Part shown: positions 41,986 to 50,271 of the stretch, piece by piece | How positions within the stretch are numbered: position 1 is the stretch's first letter | Layout: each line of letters begins with the position of its first letter | DNA from: JAFGHJ01 sp964606065 | Lineage (GTDB): Bacteria > Hydrothermota > UBA3072 | Assembly: GCA_964606065.1 (NCBI GenBank) | Contig: CAZSEX010000010.1 | Location: 1-50,271 of the forward strand | DNA length: 50,271 nucleotides | Direction: 5' to 3' | Notes under the pieces: model-generated | Seen by the model: the letters and a program-made list of their open reading frames with translations, nothing else | Told to the model about the DNA's origin: nothing | Database searches by the model: none | Translations under genes and position numbers: made by a program

Positions 41986-43089
41986 TTATTTTATTATATT
42001 TTTAAAAATTTTTCTATGTTTTTTAACAAGCAAACTCGTAGACCAATTACAAACCACTTTTTCTCTCGCTTTTTCGCCTTTCTCCTTCAATAAACCAACA
42101 TCTTTAAGTGCCGTATCTATCTTTTTCGCTATATCAACCGGATTTGCCGGCTCCATCAAAAAACCCACTTCTTCGTCGATTATTTCAGGCAATCCCCCTA
42201 CTCTGCTGGCTGCGATAGCTTTTCCGCAAGCCATCGATTCAAGAGCAGCAATAGAAGTCGCTTCCATAAGCGAGGGTATGACAACTAAATCTCCTGACGC
42301 AATTACCCCTGGCATTTCTTCGTAAGGTACAGTCCCCAAAAGTTTTACTCTTTCGCTTAATTTAAGTTGTTTTAATCTTTCCTTTATATTTGTCTTTAAA
42401 GGACCATCACCTGCGATTATTAATTTAACATTATGCTTTGAACAAATTTTCGGCATCGCTTCTATTAAAAATTGCACTCCATTTTTTTTGACCAGACGCC
42501 TGGGACAAATCAGTATCAATTCTCCCTTTTCTCTATTGATATCTGGTTTGATTTCAGGAGAAAACTTTTCGGTATCCACGGGATTAATTAAAGCTTCAAT
42601 TTTTTTATTCGGTATCAATTTTTCTCCAATTTTTTGTATTTCTTTACTTGCGGCAAAAACGAAATCCGCCCCATTTACTCCCCACTTCAAATATGGTTTA
42701 AAAATAAATTTCTTTGAAACTTTTATGAAATGCGAACTGTGTAAAGTCAAAACAAAGGGTTTTTTTTGGAAAATTTTCGCGAACATACCCGGCATTATTG
42801 AAGCAATATCATGTCCATGAATAATATCCGCTTTTTTTGATCTCCTCAGAAAGGCTAAAAGAGAAAAAACTGTGGTTAAAATCCAGCCTATTAAATTCCT
42901 TCCAAAAAAAGGTGTTCTGATTATTAAAATACCATCGTAAATCTCCACTTTTTGCGATTTTAACGAATTGGAAGTAACAACTTCGACTTTATCACCTTCT
43001 CTTATAAAACCCCGCGCAAGATTCAGCATATGCGTTTCCATCCCCCCCACCTCGGGATAAAAATACATTCCGTTAAAAAGAATACGCAT
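41986..43089 (-). CDS. GT4-family glycosyltransferase
   Basis: GT-B glycosyltransferase, 367 aa. The N-terminus MRILFNGMYFYPEVGGMETH, the donor-domain stretch LILICPRRLVKKNGVQFLIEAMP near 195, and EATSIAALE near 285 (E-x7-E) are typical. It lies 7 nt after wecB in the YfhO-wecB-GT group and is the last gene. It would extend a lipid-linked glycan. AAGGTG precedes the ATG. Confidence 0.9.
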   Translation of the reverse strand: MRILFNGMYFYPEVGGMETHMLNLARGFIREGDKVEVVTSNSLKSQKVEIYDGILIIRTPFFGRNLIGWILTTVFSLLAFLRRSKKADIIHGHDIASIMPGMFAKIFQKKPFVLTLHSSHFIKVSKKFIFKPYLKWGVNGADFVFAASKEIQKIGEKLIPNKKIEALINPVDTEKFSPEIKPDINREKGELILICPRRLVKKNGVQFLIEAMPKICSKHNVKLIIAGDGPLKTNIKERLKQLKLSERVKLLGTVPYEEMPGVIASGDLVVIPSLMEATSIAALESMACGKAIAASRVGGLPEIIDEEVGFLMEPANPVDIAKKIDTALKDVGLLKEKGEKAREKVVCNWSTSLLVKKHRKIFKNIIK

Positions 43090-43096
43090 TAAGATA

Positions 43097-44206
43097 TTAC
43101 ACCTTTTTGAGAAACGCGGTTATCGCTTTTAAAATTCTTCCGCTCGCCTTACCATCTCCATAAGGATTTTTACCTTTTATCATTTTCTTTCTTTCTGTTT
43201 CATCATCAAGCAATAAATTAACTTCTTCAATTATTTTCTCTTTTTCGACCCCTAAGAGTTTCGCAACGCCAGCTTCAATCCCTTCTGGCCGTTCAGTTTT
43301 ATTTCTCAAAACAAGGACGGGAACCTTGAATGAAGGTGCCTCTTCCTGAATACCTCCGGAATCTGTCAGAACCAGATAGGATTTTGACAAAAGAAAAACC
43401 AGGTTTTTATAGCTAACCGGTTCGATCAACTTCACATTGGGCAAATTTCCGAGGATTTTCTCGGCAGGTTTTTTAACATTCGGATTGGGATGTACAGGAT
43501 ACACTATAAAAATATCTTTTCTTTCAGCTATTTTACGTACAGCCTGAAAGATATTTTCGATGGATTTTCCGAAACTTTCCCTCCTGTGACAGGTAAAAAG
43601 AATTAATTTCTTATCAGCAGGTATTAATTGCTCGATTTTTTTCTCCGGAACAGTGTTATTTATAACCCACTTTAGGGAATCGATTCCCGTGTTGCCGGTT
43701 ATATATATCTTACTTTTATCTACACCGCATTTAAGCAAATTATTCTTCGACCACTCTGTAGGAGGAAAAAGTAAATCGCTGATATCATCGATAAAAACTC
43801 TATTTAATTCCTCCGGAAACGGTTGATACTTATCGAAAGTCCGAAGACCCGCTTCGATATGCCCGACAGGGATTTTCTTATAAAAAGCGCAGAGAGCGGC
43901 GGCAAAGCTCGTAGTTGTATCGCCCTGGACCAATAAAAGATTCAATTTATGTTCACCCAGAACGTCTTCCATGTTTTTAATTAAGCCTCTGGTAATATAA
44001 AATAGATCCTGATTTTCCTTCATCAAATCGAAATCTACGTTTACATCTAAATTAAATAACCGTATAACCTGATCCAATAACTTCCTATGTTGGGCGCTTG
44101 CGATAATAAACGGTTCGAAATCCGTCGACTCTTTTAAAGCCAGAGCGACGGGCGCCATTTTTATCGCGTCCGGTCTTGTCCCGAATAATAAACCTATTTT
44201 CTTCAC
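43097..44206 (-). CDS. wecB: UDP-N-acetylglucosamine 2-epimerase (non-hydrolysing)
   Basis: Converts UDP-GlcNAc to UDP-ManNAc, the donor for many surface polysaccharides. At 369 aa it is full length. LFGTRPDAIKMAPVALAL is the N-terminal signature, followed by QGDTTTSFAAALCAFY, GHIEAGLRTFD, TGNTGIDSL, and TDSGGIQEEAPSFKVPVLVLRNKTERPE. It uses a GTG start, 3 nt after the YfhO-like gene stop. It is in the same operon as that gene and the GT4 gene. Confidence 0.96.
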   Translation of the reverse strand: MKKIGLLFGTRPDAIKMAPVALALKESTDFEPFIIASAQHRKLLDQVIRLFNLDVNVDFDLMKENQDLFYITRGLIKNMEDVLGEHKLNLLLVQGDTTTSFAAALCAFYKKIPVGHIEAGLRTFDKYQPFPEELNRVFIDDISDLLFPPTEWSKNNLLKCGVDKSKIYITGNTGIDSLKWVINNTVPEKKIEQLIPADKKLILFTCHRRESFGKSIENIFQAVRKIAERKDIFIVYPVHPNPNVKKPAEKILGNLPNVKLIEPVSYKNLVFLLSKSYLVLTDSGGIQEEAPSFKVPVLVLRNKTERPEGIEAGVAKLLGVEKEKIIEEVNLLLDDETERKKMIKGKNPYGDGKASGRILKAITAFLKKV

Positions 44207-44209
44207 AGG

Positions 44210-46627
44210 TTAACGCCTCTTATCCTTAAAACAAAAAACTAAAGCGATTAAAAATGTTAAAAAACCAATTAAACTTAATAAAGAAGCAATGTTAAAAACC
44301 CCGGACTCGTAAACGAACCTGATTTTATGCTCTCCCTTCGGAACAAAAACCCCGTAGAAAATATAATTAGCTCTATATATTTCTTGCTTTTTTCCGTCTA
44401 TATAACATTTCCAATCAGGATGATAATTTTCCCGGACAGCCAGAAATGCAGTTTTACCTGTTTTAACATTAAGAACTTTTTCATTTAGAATATTTTTTAT
44501 AATATCGAGCTCACCTATATCTCTTGAAATAGAAATTTCCGCCTCTTCTTCCAGAAGGGCAATTTCGTTAGGCTTAAATCCATGTAATAAAATTCTGTTT
44601 AGAACTTCTCCGGCGTTATCAACTACCGAATAATCATATATAAGAGAAAACCTCGGTAAAAAATTTCCGTTTTCTAAAACCTGATATTTCCTTCCCAAAA
44701 ACACTACTTTAAAGTTTGAATAAAATTTATTATATTCACGGATAACTCCTCGTGTCCTATCGTCATATCCGGATAAATCCTCCGGCAAACGGGGGCCTAT
44801 TATATATTTCACGTTTAACATAGATAAAAGATGAGGGTATCTAAGTAAATTTTCCGGATTAAACATAACACTCACACCAGCACCTATAAATTGCTGGTAT
44901 CGTTCCGGAGGATTAGGACCGTACCCGCCAACATTATCAATTTTATGGAATTGAAAATACGAATTCTGGGATCTTCCTTCATAATTGAAGGGAAATACTC
45001 TAAATAGATTTTTCTTGCTTTTGATAAACTTCGTAACATCATCAGCTGCATAATATTCCTCAGGTCTCGACACCGAGGAGAGATATTTCTTATCAATAGA
45101 CCAGAGATCGATCAATAATAAAAGCGCCATCGCCGAAAAAGCGACTTGAGAATTGATTTTCTTTTTCAAAAAAGCGAGTATTAAAGCTCCATTTAAAACA
45201 AAAAACAAAAGAGATATCCACAAACTTTTTTTAAAGTTCGGAAAATTCTTCTGCATAAGATAGATTTTTTGCTGGATATTATATCGGGTTAATGAACCAC
45301 TCCAGGCAGCTACAAAATGACTTTTCATCCAATCCAGTATGCTACTATCGCCAAGAGTTACTATTATAGCTCCTATAAACATCAAACCTGCAAATATATA
45401 CAAATAAAGATTCGCGTTTTCTTTATCTTTCTTAATTTTACTTTTCTTTATCTCCAGCAATGCTTCCGCTCCAAACCCCGCAAGAACAGAAATTGCGAAA
45501 CTAACAAGGTAAAAAAACATCGAAGGACCTCTGAATTTCTTCGCCATGGGAACGAGGTAATAGTAAACTTTGAAAAGAGGGGTATTCTTCCCAAGAGCCA
45601 GAATCAAAGAAATTACTGTAAAACAAATAAAATATTTAATTAAACGCTTCTGATTCTTATAAAAAAATGCGAAACCCAGAAGTATAAGAGATAGCATACC
45701 CAAATATCTGGAATCAAGTTTGAAAAAATTTTCCCCCCAATAATTGTCTAAAATACCCGAAAAATGGGGGGCAATAAGATTTAAAAGTTCCGAAGTCGGA
45801 ACGGACCATGAAGTCGAATATCCATAACCTCGTGTAACTCCTCGTGCCCCGTAACCTAAAGATAAAGCCGGCGGTAACAATTTAATTGCAAACACAAAGA
45901 TCAAGATAATTATTCCGGCTGAAAAGAAACCACCGATCCTCACCGAATCTGCTTTGCCGAGTTCTTTTCTTCTATGAAAAAGTTCAAAAATAAAATAAGA
46001 TAGAACACCTATCATACCCCAGTAACAAATTTGAGTATGCCCCGCAAGCAGAAACAACCCCGTTATACCTCCAAAAATTACAAAATCTTTAATTTTTTTA
46101 GTTTCAAAAGCTCTATGCAAAAACAGAAACGAATAAGGGAGAAAGACAGCGCCAATCATTCTTCCAAGATGACCCGCATGGGTAGTAGTTATAAGCTGAC
46201 CTGAAAACATAAATATAACCGCGCCAAGAAAAGCGGCAAATTTTGATATCTTATACTCTTGTAACAGCAAAAATATCCCTAACCCAGCAAGGAATATATG
46301 CAAAACGAATAAAAGGGTCCAGCCGAAATGTACGGGGAAAACAAAATATAAGAGATATGGCGGGTAAACCATTGCTCCCCCTCCTCCGGAACTCATGAGA
46401 GGGTGTCCGCTAAAGTTATAAGTGTCCCACATCGGAAAACGCCAATGTGACTTCATATATTCTGTTAGAGAAACCTGGTATGTATAACCCGAAAGAAGCC
46501 AATCCGAACCGTACATCATTTTAGACGGTGTTAAAAGCGGAACAAAATACACCATGGATAGAACCAGAATAATCAATATTAAAAGACTATTTAATCGCTT
46601 TTTATTCAGAAAAATATTCTTAGTCAT
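44210..46627 (-). CDS. YfhO-like multi-pass membrane protein
   Basis: An 805-aa integral membrane protein with about 13 hydrophobic segments, for example LLILIILVLSMVYFVPLL and FAAFLGAVIFMFSGQLITT. A C-terminal soluble part contains MLNVKYIIGPRLP and ENGNFLPRF, both typical of YfhO, which is thought to transfer glycosyl groups from lipid-linked sugars in the GT-C manner. GGAAGGAGGT lies 5 nt before the ATG. It leads the operon YfhO-wecB-GT4. The acceptor is unknown. Confidence 0.85.
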   Translation of the reverse strand: MTKNIFLNKKRLNSLLILIILVLSMVYFVPLLTPSKMMYGSDWLLSGYTYQVSLTEYMKSHWRFPMWDTYNFSGHPLMSSGGGGAMVYPPYLLYFVFPVHFGWTLLFVLHIFLAGLGIFLLLQEYKISKFAAFLGAVIFMFSGQLITTTHAGHLGRMIGAVFLPYSFLFLHRAFETKKIKDFVIFGGITGLFLLAGHTQICYWGMIGVLSYFIFELFHRRKELGKADSVRIGGFFSAGIIILIFVFAIKLLPPALSLGYGARGVTRGYGYSTSWSVPTSELLNLIAPHFSGILDNYWGENFFKLDSRYLGMLSLILLGFAFFYKNQKRLIKYFICFTVISLILALGKNTPLFKVYYYLVPMAKKFRGPSMFFYLVSFAISVLAGFGAEALLEIKKSKIKKDKENANLYLYIFAGLMFIGAIIVTLGDSSILDWMKSHFVAAWSGSLTRYNIQQKIYLMQKNFPNFKKSLWISLLFFVLNGALILAFLKKKINSQVAFSAMALLLLIDLWSIDKKYLSSVSRPEEYYAADDVTKFIKSKKNLFRVFPFNYEGRSQNSYFQFHKIDNVGGYGPNPPERYQQFIGAGVSVMFNPENLLRYPHLLSMLNVKYIIGPRLPEDLSGYDDRTRGVIREYNKFYSNFKVVFLGRKYQVLENGNFLPRFSLIYDYSVVDNAGEVLNRILLHGFKPNEIALLEEEAEISISRDIGELDIIKNILNEKVLNVKTGKTAFLAVRENYHPDWKCYIDGKKQEIYRANYIFYGVFVPKGEHKIRFVYESGVFNIASLLSLIGFLTFLIALVFCFKDKRR

Positions 46628-46713
46628 TCATACCTCCTTCCTCCCTAAAATTACTTTCTCTTAGACTTTTCGGAATCCAATAAAAATCTTTTTATCTTTA
46701 ATAAGGCGAACAA

Positions 46714-46742
46714 AACTTAATAAAAAAACGGTATGTTGTCAA
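46714..46742 (-). promoter_or_regulatory. Promoter of the YfhO-wecB-GT operon
   Basis: Minus strand: TTGACA (46742-46737), a 17-bp spacer and TAAGTT (46719-46714). The leader is about 80 nt and ends in AGGAGGT. Confidence 0.55.
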
Positions 46743-46783
46743 GTATATCCAATTAAATAAAAAGAAAAAAAATACAAAATACC

Positions 46784-46811
46784 TTGTTTTTTTAATAAAA
46801 ACCAATATTCT
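46784..46811 (+). promoter_or_regulatory. Near-leaderless promoter of the flippase gene
   Basis: TTGTTT (46784-46789), a 16-bp spacer and TATTCT (46806-46811). The ATG at 46825 is 14 nt past the -10 box and has no Shine-Dalgarno site. Confidence 0.5.
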
Positions 46812-46824
46812 TTCTGAAAACACA

Positions 46825-48117
46825 ATGAGTCAAGGAGTAAGGAAGGGTTCAATTTATGCTTTAATAGGACAGGGGTCAGCCGGCGTTTTTTTGGCATTAT
46901 TCGATGTTTTTGCCGGGAGATGGCTTAGTGTAGAACAATACGGTCTCTTAAAAGTTTTGTATGACTTGATTTTTTTCTCAACTATAATAGTTACCGCAGG
47001 GGTAATGGAAAATCTATCAAGAAACATTGCTCACTTTGAAACTCGAAAAGAGAATAAAAGTATCGAACAAACAATTCAGTCTTCTTTAATAATATCTCTT
47101 ATTACACTAATATTACTCATCGGCTTAATACTTCTCTTCAGAAACTGGTTCACAAGCAAATTTTTCAATTCGCAAAGCATAATGCTTATTCAATTCATTT
47201 CTGGGATAAGTATCCTATCTATTTATTACTTCCACCAGGGGATATTCCTGGGATACAGAAAATTTCACATTTTTTCTTTCGGAATCGGTGCTAAAGAATT
47301 TCTAACTTTAGCTTTTCTATATACAATCATTAAAATATGTAACAAAACCGCTTTAGCAGCCGGATGGAGCTTTATAATCTCTCCCTTATTGATAATCTTC
47401 GTTTTAGCTACCATATTTTTAAACTCAAGAATAAACATTAAATGGTCTGAGATTTTTAAGATTTTTAAAAAAAACGATACTTTTACTGATACATTGAAAT
47501 TTGTATTGATCACTGAAACTATATTTATAATGAATCAATGTATACTTCGAATGGGACCACCGATTCTAAAAATGATAGCAACGGACAGCCCGGATTACTA
47601 CGCCGGTATTTACAGCGCTATAACTATGCCATTAAAGCTTACACGAACAATTCTTATCGCTCTTTGTACCGGATTACTTCCCAATTTAACAAAAGCATAT
47701 TCTCAAGGAGATAAGAAAAAGATTGAAAGATACATCCATAAAAGTATAAGTATCTTCGTGTTAATAACAATTTTAATAACATCTACCTATTTTTTCTTTG
47801 GTCCGCAAATAATCAATTTAATTTACGGAAAAGAATTTTTAGTTCAAAGAGATCAGACAACCTTACTGGCTTTTGCAATGTCGTTTTTCTATATAGGAAC
47901 TTTAATGGCTCATATAATGATAGCAAGAGGAACCCCAAGAATCTCAGCAATTTCTCTTTTCATTGGCTTGTCGTTTATGGTAGCAACGATTGCTCTGCTA
48001 AAAAATAAACTCCCACCCATAAATTTGATAGGTGTTGCCTTATTAATATGCAATTCCATCTACTTTTTTCTGCAGAGTATATATTTATTAGCCACAAGAA
48101 TCAGAAAAACAAAATGA
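46825..48117 (+). CDS. Wzx-like polysaccharide flippase
   Basis: A 430-aa MATE/MVF-superfamily membrane protein with about 12 hydrophobic segments (KGSIYALIGQGSAGVFLALFDV at the N-terminus, ILSIYYFHQGIFLGYRKF near 140). It probably flips lipid-linked oligosaccharides across the inner membrane. It lies on the plus strand between two minus-strand polysaccharide groups. No Wzy or Wzz is seen in the window. The start follows the promoter by 14 nt. It is convergent with the methyltransferase gene; 22 bp separate the stops. Confidence 0.88.
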   Translation: MSQGVRKGSIYALIGQGSAGVFLALFDVFAGRWLSVEQYGLLKVLYDLIFFSTIIVTAGVMENLSRNIAHFETRKENKSIEQTIQSSLIISLITLILLIGLILLFRNWFTSKFFNSQSIMLIQFISGISILSIYYFHQGIFLGYRKFHIFSFGIGAKEFLTLAFLYTIIKICNKTALAAGWSFIISPLLIIFVLATIFLNSRINIKWSEIFKIFKKNDTFTDTLKFVLITETIFIMNQCILRMGPPILKMIATDSPDYYAGIYSAITMPLKLTRTILIALCTGLLPNLTKAYSQGDKKKIERYIHKSISIFVLITILITSTYFFFGPQIINLIYGKEFLVQRDQTTLLAFAMSFFYIGTLMAHIMIARGTPRISAISLFIGLSFMVATIALLKNKLPPINLIGVALLICNSIYFFLQSIYLLATRIRKTK

Positions 48118-48139
48118 ATCATATTACAATAATAAAAAA

Positions 48140-48826
48140 CTATTCTTTTTCTCTTCTTAAAATTATATTAAAATAACCTCCCAAAAATCCAATTTTCGTT
48201 TCACAAAATTTCTTTTCCAGATAAATCAAAATCTTTGACAGAATAGGAATTTTAAGAAGAAAACCAAAAAGGACAAAAATTCTAATACCTCTAAATGATT
48301 CAAATCTTATATCAGACGGAATAATCTGTTTTAAATCCCAATAGCTGTAGAAATGCTGATAAACATGTGGGTAAAAAATTTTATTTATCAAAAACTTAAA
48401 ACTTAAAGGATTATAAAACTCTAAGATTAATACACCTTCTTTCTTAGTAACTCTCGAAATCTCCGATATCGCTCTTTTAATTTCAGGGACATGAGATAAG
48501 ACTTTAAATGAATAGGTAACATCGAATGTTTCATCTTCAAAAGGTAAACTTAAAACGTCTCCCTGTAAAACCGTTAAACCTTTAGAATCGGCTATTTTTA
48601 ACATCTCATAAGAAAGGTCGAAACCAATTCCCATTTCAGCAAATTTCCTTATTTTCTCAAGAATCAGACCGGTCCCACATCCGATTTCTAAAACCTTCTT
48701 ATTTTTACAGTATTTAAGTACTATTCCCGTTTCCATATTATTGATAAAATCAAAATATTTGCGAGTTCTATCTTTATCGTACCTGGAACTAAAAAGATCA
48801 TAATGTCTTTTAATTTCCTCTCGCAC
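48140..48826 (-). CDS. Class I SAM-dependent methyltransferase
   Basis: A 228-aa methyltransferase. VLEIGCGTGLILEKI near residue 45 is motif I, GFDLSYEMLKIA is motif II, and FDVTYSFKVLSHVPEIKRAI near 108 is the Methyltransf_11 signature. GGAGG with 6-nt spacing supports the GTG start. It overlaps the GT4 gene by 17 nt. The acceptor could be a sugar or quinone precursor; the polysaccharide context favours a sugar. Confidence 0.88.
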   Translation of the reverse strand: MREEIKRHYDLFSSRYDKDRTRKYFDFINNMETGIVLKYCKNKKVLEIGCGTGLILEKIRKFAEMGIGFDLSYEMLKIADSKGLTVLQGDVLSLPFEDETFDVTYSFKVLSHVPEIKRAISEISRVTKKEGVLILEFYNPLSFKFLINKIFYPHVYQHFYSYWDLKQIIPSDIRFESFRGIRIFVLFGFLLKIPILSKILIYLEKKFCETKIGFLGGYFNIILRREKE

Positions 48827-49874
48827 TCAAAACCTCCTCTATAATATTGCTTATTCTTTTTACAACTTTTTTTATTGAATATTCCTCAGAAATTTCTTTT
48901 GATCTTCTTCCCATTATTTCGCGTTTTTTTTCGTCCTCAACAAGTAATTTCAGGTAATGTACAAGATCATCATTTCTATCGAATATAAATCCATTGTATT
49001 TATGCCTCACAATTGGAGTAAGAGTAATATTATTCGAAGCAATTATGGGCTTTCCAAGACTTATTCCTTCAAGACACGAGAGCGAAAGTCCCAAAATAGA
49101 AGCCGCATCTCGAAAAGGAAAAACAAGAATATCACAAGAATTAATATAACTTATAACTTCACGAAAATATCCATTAATATATACATCTTTTCTCCCTCCC
49201 GCCAATTCTTTAAGTTTTTCCGTAAGAGGTCCCTCACCCGCCATAAAAAGCTCACAGTTCTCAAGATCAAGCTTCAAAAAAGCCTCCAATAATCTATCCA
49301 CTCCTTTTGCTTTATTTAAATGCCCAAAATAGCCTATCCTTACAATCCCTTTTTTCTTTATAGAAGAAGGTTTTTTCAGCCTTGCCGGATCAATTCCTAC
49401 CGGGACATATATCGCCTTTTCAAACAACCGTTTCAAAATTTTATCTTTAATAAAGGGGTTAGAAAACCAAAAACCTGCACATATTCTATTAAAAAACCAG
49501 GTCAGAGAAATCTTAGGTGACTTTGTTATACTATGTTGATAAATAATTATAGGTATCGAAGGATTTATTAATTTCACAAATAATGTAACGAATAATAGAA
49601 TCTCAGGATATTTGATACCTGATCCTAAAATTATTAAATCAGGTTGTAATCTCTTCAACACATACGCACTTTTAAGTCTAAATGGTTTTCCGACACGTCT
49701 TAATCTATAATCGGTTAAATCCTCTATACTTTTCAAACCTTTTGAATATTTCCAAGAAATAACTTCTAAATCAAATTTTTGAGCAAGGTTATTACTCAAA
49801 TCGTATGCAAAATTCATTATACCTGAGTGACGTTGCATCGGAAAAAAATATTTATTTATATAAACGACTCTCAT
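48810..49874 (-). CDS. GT4-family glycosyltransferase
   Basis: GT-B glycosyltransferase, 354 aa: N-terminus VVYINKYFFPMQRHSGIMNF, VRIGYFGHLNKAKGVDRLLEAFL near 190, and an E-x7-E region read SILGLSLSCLE near 275, where the first Glu of the usual motif appears to be Leu. That is unusual and may mark a subfamily. It lies 6 nt after a short ORF and overlaps the methyltransferase gene. It would act in the surface-glycan pathway. Confidence 0.85.
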   Translation of the reverse strand: MRVVYINKYFFPMQRHSGIMNFAYDLSNNLAQKFDLEVISWKYSKGLKSIEDLTDYRLRRVGKPFRLKSAYVLKRLQPDLIILGSGIKYPEILLFVTLFVKLINPSIPIIIYQHSITKSPKISLTWFFNRICAGFWFSNPFIKDKILKRLFEKAIYVPVGIDPARLKKPSSIKKKGIVRIGYFGHLNKAKGVDRLLEAFLKLDLENCELFMAGEGPLTEKLKELAGGRKDVYINGYFREVISYINSCDILVFPFRDAASILGLSLSCLEGISLGKPIIASNNITLTPIVRHKYNGFIFDRNDDLVHYLKLLVEDEKKREIMGRRSKEISEEYSIKKVVKRISNIIEEVLSARGN

Positions 49875-49880
49875 ATTAAT

Positions 49881-50048
49881 TCACTCGGAAAAGTTTAAAG
49901 GTTTTTTACCCCCTGTTAGTAATCTATAAAAATAGCCAAAAGTTTCTGTAAAGTTAATAATGTACTTAAAATTGTCAAGCTTCAGCCAAAAGCCGATATC
50001 AAGTATACTAATATCGGGTAATATGATCGAATCCGCACAAATTAACAT
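49881..50048 (-). pseudogene. Possible 3' remnant of a disrupted gene
   Basis: A minus-strand frame of 55 codons (from ATG 50048; open to about 50096), ending 6 nt before the GT4 start. The translation is protein-like (LDIGFWLKLDNFKYIINFTE, then YRLLTGGKKPLNFSE), and residues before the ATG also look coding (VRFYRETGKTLN). The frame is closed upstream by a TAA. I do not recognise the protein. It could be the 3' end of a broken gene whose upstream part is replaced by the opposite-strand stretch at 50090-50176. Confidence 0.35.
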
Positions 50049-50235
50049 ATTGAGAGTCTTTCCGGTTTCGCGGTAGAACCTTACGGATGGCGACCGTTAT
50101 CGAAGGTTAACCGGATTTTCTGATGGTAAATACATTTATGTGGCGAAACGGGAAAGCAATAAGTTTTGGCAATCTTAACAACCAAGAACCTCTTTATTGA
50201 AAAGATACTACAAACACCAAGTATAGAAATTTCAC
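50049..50235. other. Right-end spacer with a possible plus-strand coding relic
   Basis: A plus-strand frame at about 50084-50176 reads TDGDRYRRLTGFSDGKYIYV, then AKRESNKFWQS and stop, with no start codon and a stop just before it. It looks protein-like but is too short to name. Confidence 0.3.
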
Positions 50236-50263
50236 TTGACAGAATATATAAATTGTATAACAT
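50236..50263 (+). promoter_or_regulatory. Promoter facing out of the window
   Basis: TTGACA (50236-50241), a 16-bp spacer and TAACAT (50258-50263). The gene it would serve starts beyond the window end. By the local pattern, it may be leaderless. Confidence 0.45.
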
Positions 50264-50271
50264 AAAAAAAA

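Noticed and set aside
50084..50176. Short plus-strand gene
   Set aside because: Protein-like, but it has no start codon and a stop directly before it; kept only as a note in the spacer entry.

Overview
The window is AT-rich DNA from a Gram-negative bacterium. It encodes a signal-peptide outer-membrane barrel, a lipobox-type protein, an LpxL-like acyltransferase and a polysaccharide-assembly locus. Rubredoxin, a superoxide-reductase-like protein and radical-SAM and PerR-type genes point to an anaerobic or microaerophilic life. Together with the many candidate leaderless promoters and the repeat-filled spacers, this looks like an uncultured lineage, possibly an FCB-type candidate phylum. That placement is inference and is not proven by anything here. 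No tRNA, rRNA or CRISPR array was recognised.

Layout. 1-390: repeats and a promoter. 391-7871: a tightly overlapping operon polX-murA-nadB-hpf-hprK-radical SAM-yggS. 7872-12220: an accessory island with a Phd-type antitoxin and broken RelE-like toxin, an AbiE-type toxin/antitoxin pair in toxin-first order, a small membrane ORF, an RRM RNA-binding protein with a long leader, and many repeats. 12221-14836: the uncharacterised TIGR03546/TIGR03545-like pair. 15249-16550: an outer-membrane barrel protein. 16769-19847: metY-metX-metW (methionine). 19869-23857: a GH130 phosphorylase-like enzyme and a glycosyltransferase fused to a toroid domain. 24007-25265: a zinc-ribbon protein and a lipoprotein with an apparent frameshift. 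25887-30836: a TIGR04076-like protein, rpe, guaA, and two unknown proteins (one VWA-like membrane protein). 31123-34245: a PerR/Fur-led oxidative-stress cluster. 34270-36017: a TPR protein and nadE. 36386-49874: envelope and polysaccharide genes (M16 peptidase, a degenerate aminotransferase-like protein, dut, acyltransferase, four GT4 enzymes, deacetylase, wecB, YfhO-like protein, Wzx-like flippase, methyltransferase).

Two themes stand out. First, promoters of the form TTGAC(A/T)-N15-17-TAnnnT recur. In about eight cases the -10 box ends only about 7-14 nt before the start codon, so the mRNAs should be leaderless or nearly so, while other genes keep strong Shine-Dalgarno sites. Second, the spacers are built from several short repeat families. 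These include GTAG-headed hairpins resembling REP/REPIN elements, a 121-bp element present twice with no difference seen by eye, hairpin cassettes in a common flank, a 127-bp tandem duplication, and degenerate words of the 'accacaaag/cgtggttaaa' type that supply the C-terminal tails of two genes.

The most interesting candidate system is the PerR-rubredoxin-ZIP-peroxiredoxin-59-aa membrane protein-exported SOR-like protein-nitroreductase cluster. The exported protein keeps four His and one Cys that match superoxide-reductase iron ligands. The adjacent two-helix protein has two His 14 residues apart, as in b-type cytochromes.
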